From a candidate division WOR-3 bacterium (lineage in GTDB: Bacteria; Hydrothermota; UBA3072): 42,307 nucleotides of DNA. Where the stretch lies: contig JBDRZZ010000016.1 in the NCBI GenBank assembly GCA_039804165.1, forward strand, positions 1-42,307, written 5' to 3'. Numbering within the stretch: position 1 is the first letter of the stretch; the number at the start of each line of letters is the position of its first letter. This document shows, one piece after another, positions 16,417 through 24,130 of the stretch. The notes under the pieces were generated by a model. It saw nothing but the letters and a program-made list of their open reading frames with translations. It did no database searches and was not told the DNA's origin. The position numbers were made by a program, and so were the translations under genes.

Positions 16417-18167
16417 TATGCCATTCCTCCTATCATTTGTCTTAGAGAAGCTCCAGCAGGAACCATCGGGAAAACATTTTCTTCACTATCAATTATGCAG
16501 TCTATTATAACAGGACCTTCTATCTCTAAAGCTTTTTTAATAGCTCCTTTTACTTCTTCATTCTTATAGATTCTTATCCCCGTAGCCCCGTAAGCTTCTG
16601 CAAGCTTAACAAAATCAGGAGAATATTCAAGAGGCATTTCTACTTTCTTGCATTTATTAGGATTCAAGGCTCCTGTTTTGAGGCACGTAGCTGCATATCT
16701 TTTATTATAGAATAATTCTTGCCATTGTCTAACCATGCCTAAGTAACCGTTATTTAAGATAACAATTTTAACTCCAATATTTTTTGTAACCGCTGTTGCG
16801 AGTTCCTGAATATTCATTTGAATACTTCCATCTCCTGCAATATCAAAGACTGGTAATTCAGGTCTTGCAATTTTTGCTCCTATAGCTGCAGGAAAACCGT
16901 AACCCATTGTTCCAAGCCCCCCAGAGGTAAGAAGGGTTCTTGGTTTATCAAACTTGTAATATTGAGCAACCCACATCTGATTTTGTCCCACTTCCGTAGC
17001 TATAATAGCATTTCCTTTCGTAATATCTCTTATACACTCCACCACATATTGAGGAGAAACCACATTTGGTTTTTTTTCATATCGGAGAGGATATTTCTCT
17101 TTCCAAGCGTTTACAACTTTTAGCCAATCCTCGTTTTTTTTGGGTTTTACGACTTTTAAAAGATCTTTGAGAACCAATTTTGCATCTCCAACAATTGGTA
17201 TATCAACTCTGACATTCTTACCAACAGAAGCAGGATCTATATCAATATGAATAATCTTTGCATGGGGAGCAAATTCAGAAATTTTCCCTGTGACTCTATC
17301 ATCAAAACGTGCTCCTATAGCTATAATGAGGTCCGATTCCATAATGGCGTAATTTGCATATTGAGTCCCGTGCATCCCAAGCATTCCAAGGAAAAGTTCG
17401 TGTGTTCCTGGAAAGCCTCCTAATCCTAACAAAGTTGTAGTGACAGGAGTATTAATCTTTTCTGCAAATTTTATTAAAAGCTCTGAAGCTCCAGAGGTAA
17501 TAATTCCTCCTCCAGCATAAATAACTGGTTTCTTGGCTTTCTCAATAAATTCGGCTGCCTTTTTTATTTGTTTCATATTCCCTACAAGAGTTGGTTTATA
17601 ACCTGGTATATTAATTGGCCCACTCTCTATTTTGGAGGTCTTTCCTTGCTGAATGTCCTTAGGGATATCAATTAATACGGGTCCGGGGCGACCTGTTGTG
17701 GCAATATAAAATGCTTCTTCTATAATTTGAGCAAATTCATCAATGTCCTTTACTAGATAGTTATGCTTTGTAATAGCTCTTGTTATCCCTGTTGTATCTA
17801 CCTCTTGAAAAGCATCGTTTCCTATTAAACTCGTAGGTACCTGGCCAGTAATAGCAACAATTGGAATTGAATCCATATACGCAGTCGCTATCCCTGTGAC
17901 AAGATTAGTTGCCCCAGGACCAGATGTGGCTATGCAAACTCCAGGTTTCCCAGAAGCTCTTGCATACCCGTCTGCAGCATGCACTGCACCTTGTTCATGT
18001 CTAGTTAGGTAAAAATCTATGTCAGTATCGTAAAGAAGGTTAAATATATCTATAACAGCTCCCCCAGGATAACCAAATATTACTTTTATATCCTTTCCCT
18101 TTAAAGCTTTAATTAGAATTTCTGCTCCACTTAATTTCTTTTTATCTATCATTTTCTCTTTATTCAT
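16416..18167 (-). CDS. ilvB: Acetolactate synthase large (catalytic) subunit
   Basis: The 583-residue thiamin-diphosphate enzyme shows all three domains: the PYR domain with [17 protein letters not shown] and the catalytic Glu in [18 protein letters not shown], the central FAD-binding domain, and the PP domain with [15 protein letters not shown] and [16 protein letters not shown]. The C-terminal [18 protein letters not shown] is typical of the valine-sensitive biosynthetic form. It is the first gene of ilvBNC-cimA. The start ATG (18167) overlaps the TGA of a mini-ORF (18187-18164). The GGAGG within that mini-ORF lies 13 nt before the ATG, farther than usual, which favours coupled initiation. 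Confidence 0.96.
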   Translation of the reverse strand: MNKEKMIDKKKLSGAEILIKALKGKDIKVIFGYPGGAVIDIFNLLYDTDIDFYLTRHEQGAVHAADGYARASGKPGVCIATSGPGATNLVTGIATAYMDSIPIVAITGQVPTSLIGNDAFQEVDTTGITRAITKHNYLVKDIDEFAQIIEEAFYIATTGRPGPVLIDIPKDIQQGKTSKIESGPINIPGYKPTLVGNMKQIKKAAEFIEKAKKPVIYAGGGIITSGASELLIKFAEKINTPVTTTLLGLGGFPGTHELFLGMLGMHGTQYANYAIMESDLIIAIGARFDDRVTGKISEFAPHAKIIHIDIDPASVGKNVRVDIPIVGDAKLVLKDLLKVVKPKKNEDWLKVVNAWKEKYPLRYEKKPNVVSPQYVVECIRDITKGNAIIATEVGQNQMWVAQYYKFDKPRTLLTSGGLGTMGYGFPAAIGAKIARPELPVFDIAGDGSIQMNIQELATAVTKNIGVKIVILNNGYLGMVRQWQELFYNKRYAATCLKTGALNPNKCKKVEMPLEYSPDFVKLAEAYGATGIRIYKNEEVKGAIKKALEIEGPVIIDCIIDSEENVFPMVPAGASLRQMIGGMA

Positions 18168-18187
18168 TTTAAAAGTAATACCTCCAT
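18164..18187 (-). CDS. Possible leader peptide MEVLLLK overlapping the ilvB start
   Basis: ATG GAG GTA TTA CTT TTA AAA TGA encodes a seven-residue peptide with one Val and three Leu codons. AAAGGA (18200-18195) lies 7 nt upstream, an ideal distance. The stop TGA overlaps the ilvB ATG as ATGA. Slow reading of the Val/Leu codons or reinitiation after them could set ilvB translation. This is an inference from layout. Confidence 0.45.
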
Positions 18188-18311
18188 TTTGATTTCCTTT
18201 TTGAGAAGAAATAAAATTTGTCTTAAGTCTAAAGGTAAATATTTCTTAGATTTAATAATTAATTCTTTATCCTTAGAAATAACTGAACTTTTGAGGATGT
18301 ATAAACAAATC

Positions 18312-18338
18312 AAAAAGATAACATCTATGAAAGATGTT
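18312..18338 (-). terminator. Attenuator-like hairpin in the ilvB leader
   Basis: On the minus strand, AACATCT (18338-18332) and AGATGTT (18326-18320) form a perfect 7-bp stem with a 5-nt loop, followed by ATCTTTTT. It lies 16 nt after the stop of the first mini-ORF. The stem is AU-rich, so termination efficiency is uncertain. Confidence 0.4.
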
Positions 18339-18354
18339 TTTCTTTTAGAATATA

Positions 18355-18384
18355 TTAGTTTAAAATCCCCAACTCTACTCCCAT
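18355..18384 (-). CDS. Possible leader peptide MGVELGILN of the ilv operon
   Basis: This is the first ATG after the ilvB promoter. It has AAAGGAG (GGAG at 18398-18395) 10 nt upstream and reads M-G-V-E-L-G-I-L-N stop, so all three branched-chain amino acids are present and make up four of nine codons. A hairpin with a T-rich tract follows 16 nt later. This is the layout of a classic attenuation leader peptide. Confidence 0.45.
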   Translation of the reverse strand: MGVELGILN

Positions 18385-18414
18385 TTAAAAAATACTCCTT
18401 TCTTAAGTAAATTA

Positions 18415-18442
18415 ACTATAACAAAAGTTTGAAAAAAGTCAA
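18415..18442 (-). promoter_or_regulatory. Promoter of the ilvBNC-cimA operon
   Basis: On the minus strand, TTGACT (18442-18437), 16-nt spacer and TATAGT (18420-18415) lie about 250 nt before ilvB, leaving a leader of about 240 nt that holds two mini-ORFs and a hairpin. Confidence 0.75.
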
Positions 18443-18561
18443 CCCCCTCCGCCTTTAAGTTTTTCTAAAATGTAATTCTCTAATACTTAATTATTAAGAT
18501 AAAAAGAGTTTTTAGTAAATATTTCTTCTCAAAAACTCTTTAAAAATCTTTATTAAAAAAC

Positions 18562-18589
18562 TTGATTTTTACAAAAATTATTTTAAATT
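18562..18589 (+). promoter_or_regulatory. Probable promoter of rocD
   Basis: TTGATT (18562-18567), 16-nt spacer, TAAATT (18584-18589), with a leader of about 42 nt before the ATG at 18638. Confidence 0.5.
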
Positions 18590-18637
18590 GTTTAAAATGT
18601 AAAATAAGTGAATAAATATTCAAAAAGGAGAAAAAAG

Positions 18638-19828
18638 ATGAATTATTCAAGTAAAGAATTAATAAAAATGGATGATCTTTATGGAGCTCATAATTACAAA
18701 CCTCTTGATGTGGTGTTATGTAAGGGTGAAGGAGTTTGGGTGTGGGATCTTGAAGGTAACAAGTATATGGATATGCTTTCATCCTATTCTGCTTTAAATC
18801 ATGGGCATAGAAATCCTATAATAATAAAGAAGATGAAAGAGCAATTAGATAAACTAACTTTGACTTCCCGCGCTTTTAGGAATGACCAATTGCCCCTATT
18901 TCTGAAAAAGGTTTGTGAGATAACAGGTATGGAAATGGCTCTTCCTATGAATACAGGAGCGGAAGGGGTGGAGACAGCTCTTAAAGCTGCCCGAAAATGG
19001 GGATATAAAGTGAAGAAGGTTCCAAAAGATAAAGCAGAAATTATAACTGCTAAAAATAATTTTCACGGTAGAACTATCACCATAATTTCTTTTTCTACAG
19101 AAGAGCAATATAAAGATGGCTTTGGTCCCTTAACTCCTGGTTTTAAAGTGGTTCCTTATGGGGACGCAGAAGCAATAAAAGAAAAAATAAATAAAAATAC
19201 TGTTGCTGTTTTACTGGAACCAATTCAAGGCGAAGGAGGAGTTGTTGTTCCTCCCTCTGGATACTTAAAAAAAGTGAAGGAAATTTGCAAAGAGAATAAT
19301 GTTCTTTTTATCCTTGATGAAATTCAAACGGGGTTAGGAAGAACAGGAAAGTTGTTTGCCTGGGAGTGGGATGATGCAAAACCAGACGGAATAGTTCTCG
19401 GAAAAGCCTTAGGAGGTGGAGTTTATCCAATTTCTATTTTTGCTTCCTCAAGAGAGGTTCTTGGTGTTTTTAATCCTGGAGATCATGGTTCAACCTTTGG
19501 AGGAAATCCTTTAGCTGCTGCTGTTGGAATTGCAGCTATTGATTATATTATAGAAGAAGATCTACCAAAAAGAGCTCTTTCTCTTGGGGAGTATTTTATG
19601 GAGAAACTCCGTTCTTTAAAAAATCCTGTGATTAAAGAAGTTAGAGGTAAAGGACTTTTGATAGGAGTTGAGTTGAAAGAACCTGCTCGAGCTTATGCGG
19701 AAAAATTAAAGGAGAAAGGGCTTTTGTGTAAAGAAACGCATGAGTTCGTTATCAGATTTGCTCCACCTCTTATTATTACAAAAGAAGAAATAGATTGGGC
19801 TTTTGAAAGAGTAAAGGAAGTCCTCTAA
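18638..19828 (+). CDS. rocD: Ornithine aminotransferase
   Basis: The 396-residue class III PLP aminotransferase converts ornithine and 2-oxoglutarate to glutamate semialdehyde and glutamate. Family signatures include SSYSALNHGHRNPII, NTGAEGVETALKAARKWGY, NFHGRTITIISFST, EPIQGEGGVVVP, DEIQTGLGRTGKLFAWE, the PLP lysine in LGKALGGGVYPIS and GSTFGGNPLAAAVG. The NTGAEGVETA and YPIS segments match ornithine aminotransferase better than acetylornithine or GABA aminotransferase. A GTG at 18608 is in frame, but AAAAAGGAG sits correctly before the ATG at 18638. Confidence 0.9.
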   Translation: MNYSSKELIKMDDLYGAHNYKPLDVVLCKGEGVWVWDLEGNKYMDMLSSYSALNHGHRNPIIIKKMKEQLDKLTLTSRAFRNDQLPLFLKKVCEITGMEMALPMNTGAEGVETALKAARKWGYKVKKVPKDKAEIITAKNNFHGRTITIISFSTEEQYKDGFGPLTPGFKVVPYGDAEAIKEKINKNTVAVLLEPIQGEGGVVVPPSGYLKKVKEICKENNVLFILDEIQTGLGRTGKLFAWEWDDAKPDGIVLGKALGGGVYPISIFASSREVLGVFNPGDHGSTFGGNPLAAAVGIAAIDYIIEEDLPKRALSLGEYFMEKLRSLKNPVIKEVRGKGLLIGVELKEPARAYAEKLKEKGLLCKETHEFVIRFAPPLIITKEEIDWAFERVKEVL

Positions 19829-19872
19829 TCTTGTTCTATATTATATTTGGCACTTTTATGGGTATTTTTTAA

Positions 19873-20820
19873 ATGAGAGAAAGAAAATTTCTTTTTATTT
19901 TTCTATGTTTTTCTTTCCTTTTCCCTTTGCTTTTTATTTTATTCTTTATAACACTGAAGGAATTTACATTTGAAGGTTTCTATTTCGATACTTATGTAAG
20001 TGGCAAAATTTATGTAAAAAATCCAATAATTGCGAAGAATTTTATAAAAGATATAAAAAGAGAATTCGAGAGAATAAACTCTCTTGAAATAATGGGAATA
20101 AAAAATGGTGTTGTAGATACAACCATCGTTACCATATTGAAAGAAGCTCTCTTTGTTTCTAAGAATACAAATGGATATTTTGATCCTTCAGTAGATCCAA
20201 TACTAAAAAAATGGAATTATTTTAAAGAGCCTAGAATTCCCTATAAGGAAGAGATAAAAGCACTTCTTTCTTTTGTAGACTATAAAAAAATAAAATTTAA
20301 AAAAGACACTCTTTTTATGCCTGAGGAGTTTAGTATAAATATTGGAGGAGCAGCAAAAGGCTATGCTCTAAATAGAGCCAAAAGCCTATTTAATAAGTAT
20401 GGCATCTCTTCTGGATTAGTAAATGCGGGAGGAGACATCTTAGTGGTGGGGAAAAAGAGAGGAAAAAAAGATTGGAGAATTGGAATTAGGCACCCGAGAG
20501 ATTATAATGGAATAATAGGGGTTTTAAAAGTTAGCGATTGTTTTGTATTTACTTCCGGAGACTATGAAAGATATTTTATGAAAGAAGGGAAGAGATATCA
20601 TCATATAGTGAATCCCTATAGCGGATATCCTTCATTAGGAATAATAGGAGCCACAGTTATTGCAAAGGAAGGTATTAAAGGAGATTGTATTGCCACTGCT
20701 TTAATGGCTATGGAAATAGAGAAAGCTATAGAATTTGTGAAGAAGAACAAAATAGAAGCCATACTTGTTGACACAGCTATGAATATTCATAAATTTATAG
20801 ATATAAAAAAATATGAATAA
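19873..20820 (+). CDS. apbE: FAD:protein FMN transferase ApbE
   Basis: The 315-residue enzyme attaches FMN covalently to Thr or Ser of exported redox proteins, using FAD and Mg. An N-terminal membrane segment (FLFIFLCFSFLFPLLFILFF) places it outside the cytoplasmic membrane. Signatures are GYFDPSVDPILKKWNY, NIGGAAKGYALNRA, GLVNAGGDILVVG, FTSGDYERYF and HHIVNPYSGYP. It heads a run of overlapping genes (AmrS-like, NusG-II, Gx transporter), and its last 8 nt overlap the next start. A possible substrate flavoprotein is not in the window. No Shine-Dalgarno is visible. Confidence 0.93.
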   Translation: MRERKFLFIFLCFSFLFPLLFILFFITLKEFTFEGFYFDTYVSGKIYVKNPIIAKNFIKDIKREFERINSLEIMGIKNGVVDTTIVTILKEALFVSKNTNGYFDPSVDPILKKWNYFKEPRIPYKEEIKALLSFVDYKKIKFKKDTLFMPEEFSINIGGAAKGYALNRAKSLFNKYGISSGLVNAGGDILVVGKKRGKKDWRIGIRHPRDYNGIIGVLKVSDCFVFTSGDYERYFMKEGKRYHHIVNPYSGYPSLGIIGATVIAKEGIKGDCIATALMAMEIEKAIEFVKKNKIEAILVDTAMNIHKFIDIKKYE

Positions 20821-21796
20821 AAGAGAAGCGGAATATTATGAAGTGTTAGAAAATTCAAAAGTAAAATGTAAACTTTGTCCCCATGAATGTATAATACTTC
20901 CTGGAAAAGAGGGCCTTTGTTGGGCAAGAAAAAACGAAAACGGAATTTTATATGCTCAAAATTATGGTTTGACAACTTCTATTGCTGTAGATCCAATTGA
21001 GAAAAAGCCTCTTTTTCACTTTCGTCCGGGAACAGGAATTTTATCTCTTTCTCCTAACGGGTGTAATATGAGGTGTCCTTACTGCCAGAATTATACAATA
21101 TCTGCTCAAAGGACCTCTACAAGAGAAATTACCCCTCAAGAACTTATTGCTCTTGCAAGGGAATATCATGTTTCTTCCATAGCTTTTACTTATAGTGAAC
21201 CGATCATCTGGTTCGAATTTATAAAAGACACTGCAGAATACGCCCAAAAAGAAGGAATAGACCTTGTAATGGTCACTAATGGGCAGATCTTAGAAGAACC
21301 TCTTAATGATTTGCTCAAGATAATAAAAGCTATGAATATTGATCTTAAATCTATGAGTTCTGAGTATTACAAAGGAGTTCTTAAAGGTAGCCTTTCTACT
21401 GTAAAAAAGACTATTGAGAGATCATCTGAACTTATCCATATAGAAGTTACAAATCTATTAGTTCCGGGAGATAATGATGAAGAAACTGAAGAATTAGCTG
21501 AATATTTATCTTCTATTAAGAAAACAATTCCATTACACATCTCGAGGTATTTTCCAAATTATTTATATAAAAAACCACCCACACCTCTTAGCACTCTAAA
21601 AAAAGCTTACGAGATTGCAAAAAAATATCTTTATTATGTTTACATTGGAAATGCTCAAATAAAAGGTACTGAAGACACTTATTGCCCTAAGTGTTCAGGT
21701 ACTCTTGTAAAAAGAGTTGGATATTATACTGAAATTGTTGGGATTACAGAGGGGAAGTGTTCTAATTGTGGCAGGAAAGTAGATTTCATCCTTTAA
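20813..21796 (+). CDS. AmrS-type radical SAM protein (AmmeMemoRadiSam system)
   Basis: The 327-residue protein resembles pyruvate formate-lyase activase homologues of the AmrS type. The N-terminal CKLCPHECIILPGKEGLC binds metal or stabilises the fold; the radical SAM cluster motif is GCNMRCPYCQN (C-x3-C-x2-C); IAFTYSEPIIWFEF, VMVTNGQI and NLLVPGDNDE follow. A C-terminal CPKC...CSNCG pair looks like a zinc ribbon. Its own reaction is unknown. The usual AMMECR1 and Memo partners are not adjacent. It overlaps apbE at the start and the NusG-II gene at the end. Confidence 0.88.
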   Translation: MNKREAEYYEVLENSKVKCKLCPHECIILPGKEGLCWARKNENGILYAQNYGLTTSIAVDPIEKKPLFHFRPGTGILSLSPNGCNMRCPYCQNYTISAQRTSTREITPQELIALAREYHVSSIAFTYSEPIIWFEFIKDTAEYAQKEGIDLVMVTNGQILEEPLNDLLKIIKAMNIDLKSMSSEYYKGVLKGSLSTVKKTIERSSELIHIEVTNLLVPGDNDEETEELAEYLSSIKKTIPLHISRYFPNYLYKKPPTPLSTLKKAYEIAKKYLYYVYIGNAQIKGTEDTYCPKCSGTLVKRVGYYTEIVGITEGKCSNCGRKVDFIL

Positions 21797-22128
21797 AAAT
21801 AGGCGACTTATTTGTTATAATATTTTTTCTGTTGTTTATTTTCTTTATTCCAAGAAGTAAAGGGGAAAAAGTAATAATAAGTGTTGACAACAGAGATAAT
21901 TTTGTTTATCCTTTAACTCAAGATAGAGAACTTATTATAAAAGGGAAAATTGGCTATGCAAAAGTTATAATAAAAGATGGAAAAGCGAGAATTTTGGATG
22001 CACCTTGTCCTTTAAAGATCTGTGAAAAGAAAGGATGGATTTCGAAGAAAGGAGAGAGTATAATTTGCATTCCTAATAGAGTCGTAATAAAAATAACTGG
22101 AAAGGAATATGATGCAATCACTGAATAG
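21766..22128 (+). CDS. NusG domain II-containing membrane-anchored protein
   Basis: The 120-residue protein has one N-terminal membrane helix (FVIIFFLLFIFFI) and an exported NusG-II-like beta domain. Its signature is DAPCPLKICEKKGWISKKGE followed by SIICIPNRVVIKI. The Cys pair C-x4-C plus a third Cys and the CIPNRVVI end are typical of this small family, which often sits beside the Gx transporter and ApbE genes. The GTG start at 21766 lies within the AmrS gene and has GGGGAAG about 10 nt upstream. A role in electron transfer at the membrane is inferred from context. Confidence 0.85.
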   Translation: MWQESRFHPLKIGDLFVIIFFLLFIFFIPRSKGEKVIISVDNRDNFVYPLTQDRELIIKGKIGYAKVIIKDGKARILDAPCPLKICEKKGWISKKGESIICIPNRVVIKITGKEYDAITE

Positions 22129-22627
22129 AATAGGATATATAACAGTATTTTCAGCTGCTTCTATCTCTATATTTGTGATAGAAAGTTTTTTCCCAACCCC
22201 TTTACCTGGAATCCGCATTGGTTTTGCAAATATATTTATTCTTCTTGCCTTAATTTTCTTTGGTCTAAAAGAGTCTCTTCTAATAGGTATATTAAAATCC
22301 CTAATAGGAAGTTTAGTATTAGCGAAGCTCTTTTCTCCTACATTCTTATTTTCTATGAGTGGAACTTTAATAAGCACACTCGCTATGTGGACGATTTTAA
22401 AGAGCAAACTTCCTATCAGCCTTATTGGAATAAGTATAATAGGAGCTGAAGTGCATATAATTACTCAACTTTTGATTGCTACGAGTTTTTTCCTACCTCA
22501 GGTTTCTTTCTTTTACCTCTCCCCCATCTATATCTTGGTTTCTTTAATCACTGGTTCTATCACGGGTATTTTTAGCTTTCAAGTTTATACAAAATTAAAA
22601 AGGAGGATTAAAATTTGCGCAAATTAA
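22112..22627 (+). CDS. Gx transporter family membrane protein
   Basis: The protein has about 171 residues and five or six membrane helices. It contains TPLPGIRIGFANIFILLAL near the N-terminus and GLKESLLIGILKSLIGSL, the hallmarks of the Gx transporter family (formerly called heptaprenyl diphosphate synthase component I). These look like S-component type membrane proteins and may move a small molecule or flavin precursor, which is not proven. Two ATGs occur in tandem; the second (22112) has AAGGA at 5 nt and is preferred over 22109. It overlaps the NusG-II gene upstream and the DUF4321 gene downstream. Confidence 0.85.
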   Translation: MQSLNRIGYITVFSAASISIFVIESFFPTPLPGIRIGFANIFILLALIFFGLKESLLIGILKSLIGSLVLAKLFSPTFLFSMSGTLISTLAMWTILKSKLPISLIGISIIGAEVHIITQLLIATSFFLPQVSFFYLSPIYILVSLITGSITGIFSFQVYTKLKRRIKICAN

Positions 22628-22884
22628 AAGAAAAATTAGGACTCACAATATTAATTTTAATCATTGGTTTAATATTTGGAAGTTTTTTAGGAGAACTTTT
22701 AGGAAAAATTCTTCCAGATAGTGCTGTAAAGAAAGTTATGACTTCTCCTTTAGAAGTGGGTTTTCATCCTTTCACTCTTGACTTACATATTTTTACAGTT
22801 ATTATAGGCTTTATGTTAAAAGTAAATTTATTTGGTTTTATAGGGATTCTTGTATTAGGTTACCTCTTAAAATGGATTTATTAA
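22615..22884 (+). CDS. DUF4321 small membrane protein
   Basis: The 89-residue protein has two hydrophobic stretches (LTILILIIGLIFGSFLGELL and VNLFGFIGILVLGYLLKWI) flanking a loop with FHPFTLDLHIFTVIIGFMLKVN. The GSFLGELLGKILP and F-TLDL-IFTVIIGFMLKVN pattern matches DUF4321, of unknown function. Start is TTG with GGAGG 8 nt upstream, inside the end of the Gx transporter gene (13-nt overlap). Confidence 0.85.
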   Translation: MRKLKEKLGLTILILIIGLIFGSFLGELLGKILPDSAVKKVMTSPLEVGFHPFTLDLHIFTVIIGFMLKVNLFGFIGILVLGYLLKWIY

Positions 22885-22903
22885 AATAAAGGAGCGTCTT
22901 TAT

Positions 22904-23503
22904 ATGAGATTAAAACACACCCAAAATGGGCTTAAGAATATTATACTTCTAAATCTTATAGTTTTCACAGTCCAATTTTTTATGGAGATGCTTTTTCCTT
23001 CGATGGCTTCTCCTTTTATAAGACTTTTTGCTTTAATACCAAGAGATTTCATGAAAGGTCATATTTGGCAGGGAATAACATATATGTTTTTGCATGGAGG
23101 AATCTTCCATCTTTTAATAAATATGTATATCTTATGGATGTTTGGTAAGGAGCTTGAATATTTATGGGGAACAAGAGAATTCTGTAAATATTACTTTATC
23201 TGTGGGATTGGCGCTGCTTTAATATATTCCTTATTTAATTCAAAATCTGTTATTCCGGTAATAGGAGCCTCGGGAGCGGTTTTCGGGATCTTAATTGCTT
23301 TTGGAGTTACCTTTCCGAGAACAAAATTGATAATATTTCCTTTTCTCATTCCCTTGGATGCAAAATACGCGGTTTGGATATTTGGAATACTTGAATTTGT
23401 TTATTTGTTTGAGAGAAAAGGAAACATAGCTCATCTTGCACATTTAGGAGGACTTGTAGTAGGTTACTTATACCTTAGATGGAAAAGAAGAAAACTTTAT
23501 TAA
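22904..23503 (+). CDS. Rhomboid family intramembrane serine protease
   Basis: The 199-residue protein has about six membrane helices. The GlpG-type layout is clear: WQGITYMFLHGGIFHLLINMYILWMFG (conserved HxxxN region), the catalytic serine motif GASGAVFG, and the catalytic His in AHLAHLGGLVVGYLYLRW. Rhomboids cleave membrane proteins within or near a helix. GGAG lies 9 nt before the ATG. It closes the apbE operon and ends convergently with the metallopeptidase gene. Confidence 0.93.
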   Translation: MRLKHTQNGLKNIILLNLIVFTVQFFMEMLFPSMASPFIRLFALIPRDFMKGHIWQGITYMFLHGGIFHLLINMYILWMFGKELEYLWGTREFCKYYFICGIGAALIYSLFNSKSVIPVIGASGAVFGILIAFGVTFPRTKLIIFPFLIPLDAKYAVWIFGILEFVYLFERKGNIAHLAHLGGLVVGYLYLRWKRRKLY

Positions 23504-23504
23504 G

Positions 23505-23873
23505 TTAATATCCAATTTCTCTTATTTTTTCTTCATTAAAACCGAAATGATGAGCCATTTCATGAATTAATGTCTTAAGAATTTGATCCTTCATTAGAGG
23601 ATTTATCTCTTTTCCAAAGACCTTCTCAAAACTTTCTTTATAAATTTCTATCCTCGTTGGTTGGAAATGAATTCCAAAGCTATTTTTATCTTTCTTTGAG
23701 GTACCAGCAAATATACCAAAAATGATTTTACAAGGATAGTTTTCTTGTAATACATCTGGAACCTTTTCTCTACAAATGATTTCTATTGCTTCTTCTTTAA
23801 GGATTCTTAGGTATTTTTCAGGAATAGTTTTTAAAATTTCCTTCACAACCTGTTCAAAAATTTCAAACTCCAT
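23505..23873 (-). CDS. Minimal zincin-type metallopeptidase family protein
   Basis: The 122-residue protein has the MMP-like fold of the PF06262 type. The zinc motif LIHEMAHHFGFNEEKIREIGY (H-E-x-x-H-x-x-G-x-x-E/D) is near the C-terminus. Upstream, RIEIYKESFEKVFG is the strand before the helix. Such small proteins are cytosolic; their substrates are unknown. The gene stands alone, separated from the TonB receptor by 257 bp in which I see no gene. Confidence 0.85.
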   Translation of the reverse strand: MEFEIFEQVVKEILKTIPEKYLRILKEEAIEIICREKVPDVLQENYPCKIIFGIFAGTSKKDKNSFGIHFQPTRIEIYKESFEKVFGKEINPLMKDQILKTLIHEMAHHFGFNEEKIREIGY

Positions 23874-24130
23874 TGACTCTCAATCTATAAGTATATTAAG
23901 AAATATAGAGATAGGAATAATTGATTTTTGTTTTTTTATACCGAATATGGACTACTAAATTCCACAAATTTTTCATAAATTTACAAAATTCCTTATCAAA
24001 TTAAGAGGTCTTCTTTTCCCAAAAGGAATTAATTCTTTATTGGATTAGCAATATCCATTTAAGCTCAAAACATATGTCCCTTTTTGATTTATTCATAGCT
24101 ATTTTCGGATTTTGTTTAAATTACCTAACC

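Noticed and set aside
18189-18410. Plus-strand open frame of 73 codons upstream of ilvB
   Set aside because: No ribosome binding site and no family resemblance; it lies opposite the ilvB leader, which has a promoter and mini-ORFs on the minus strand.
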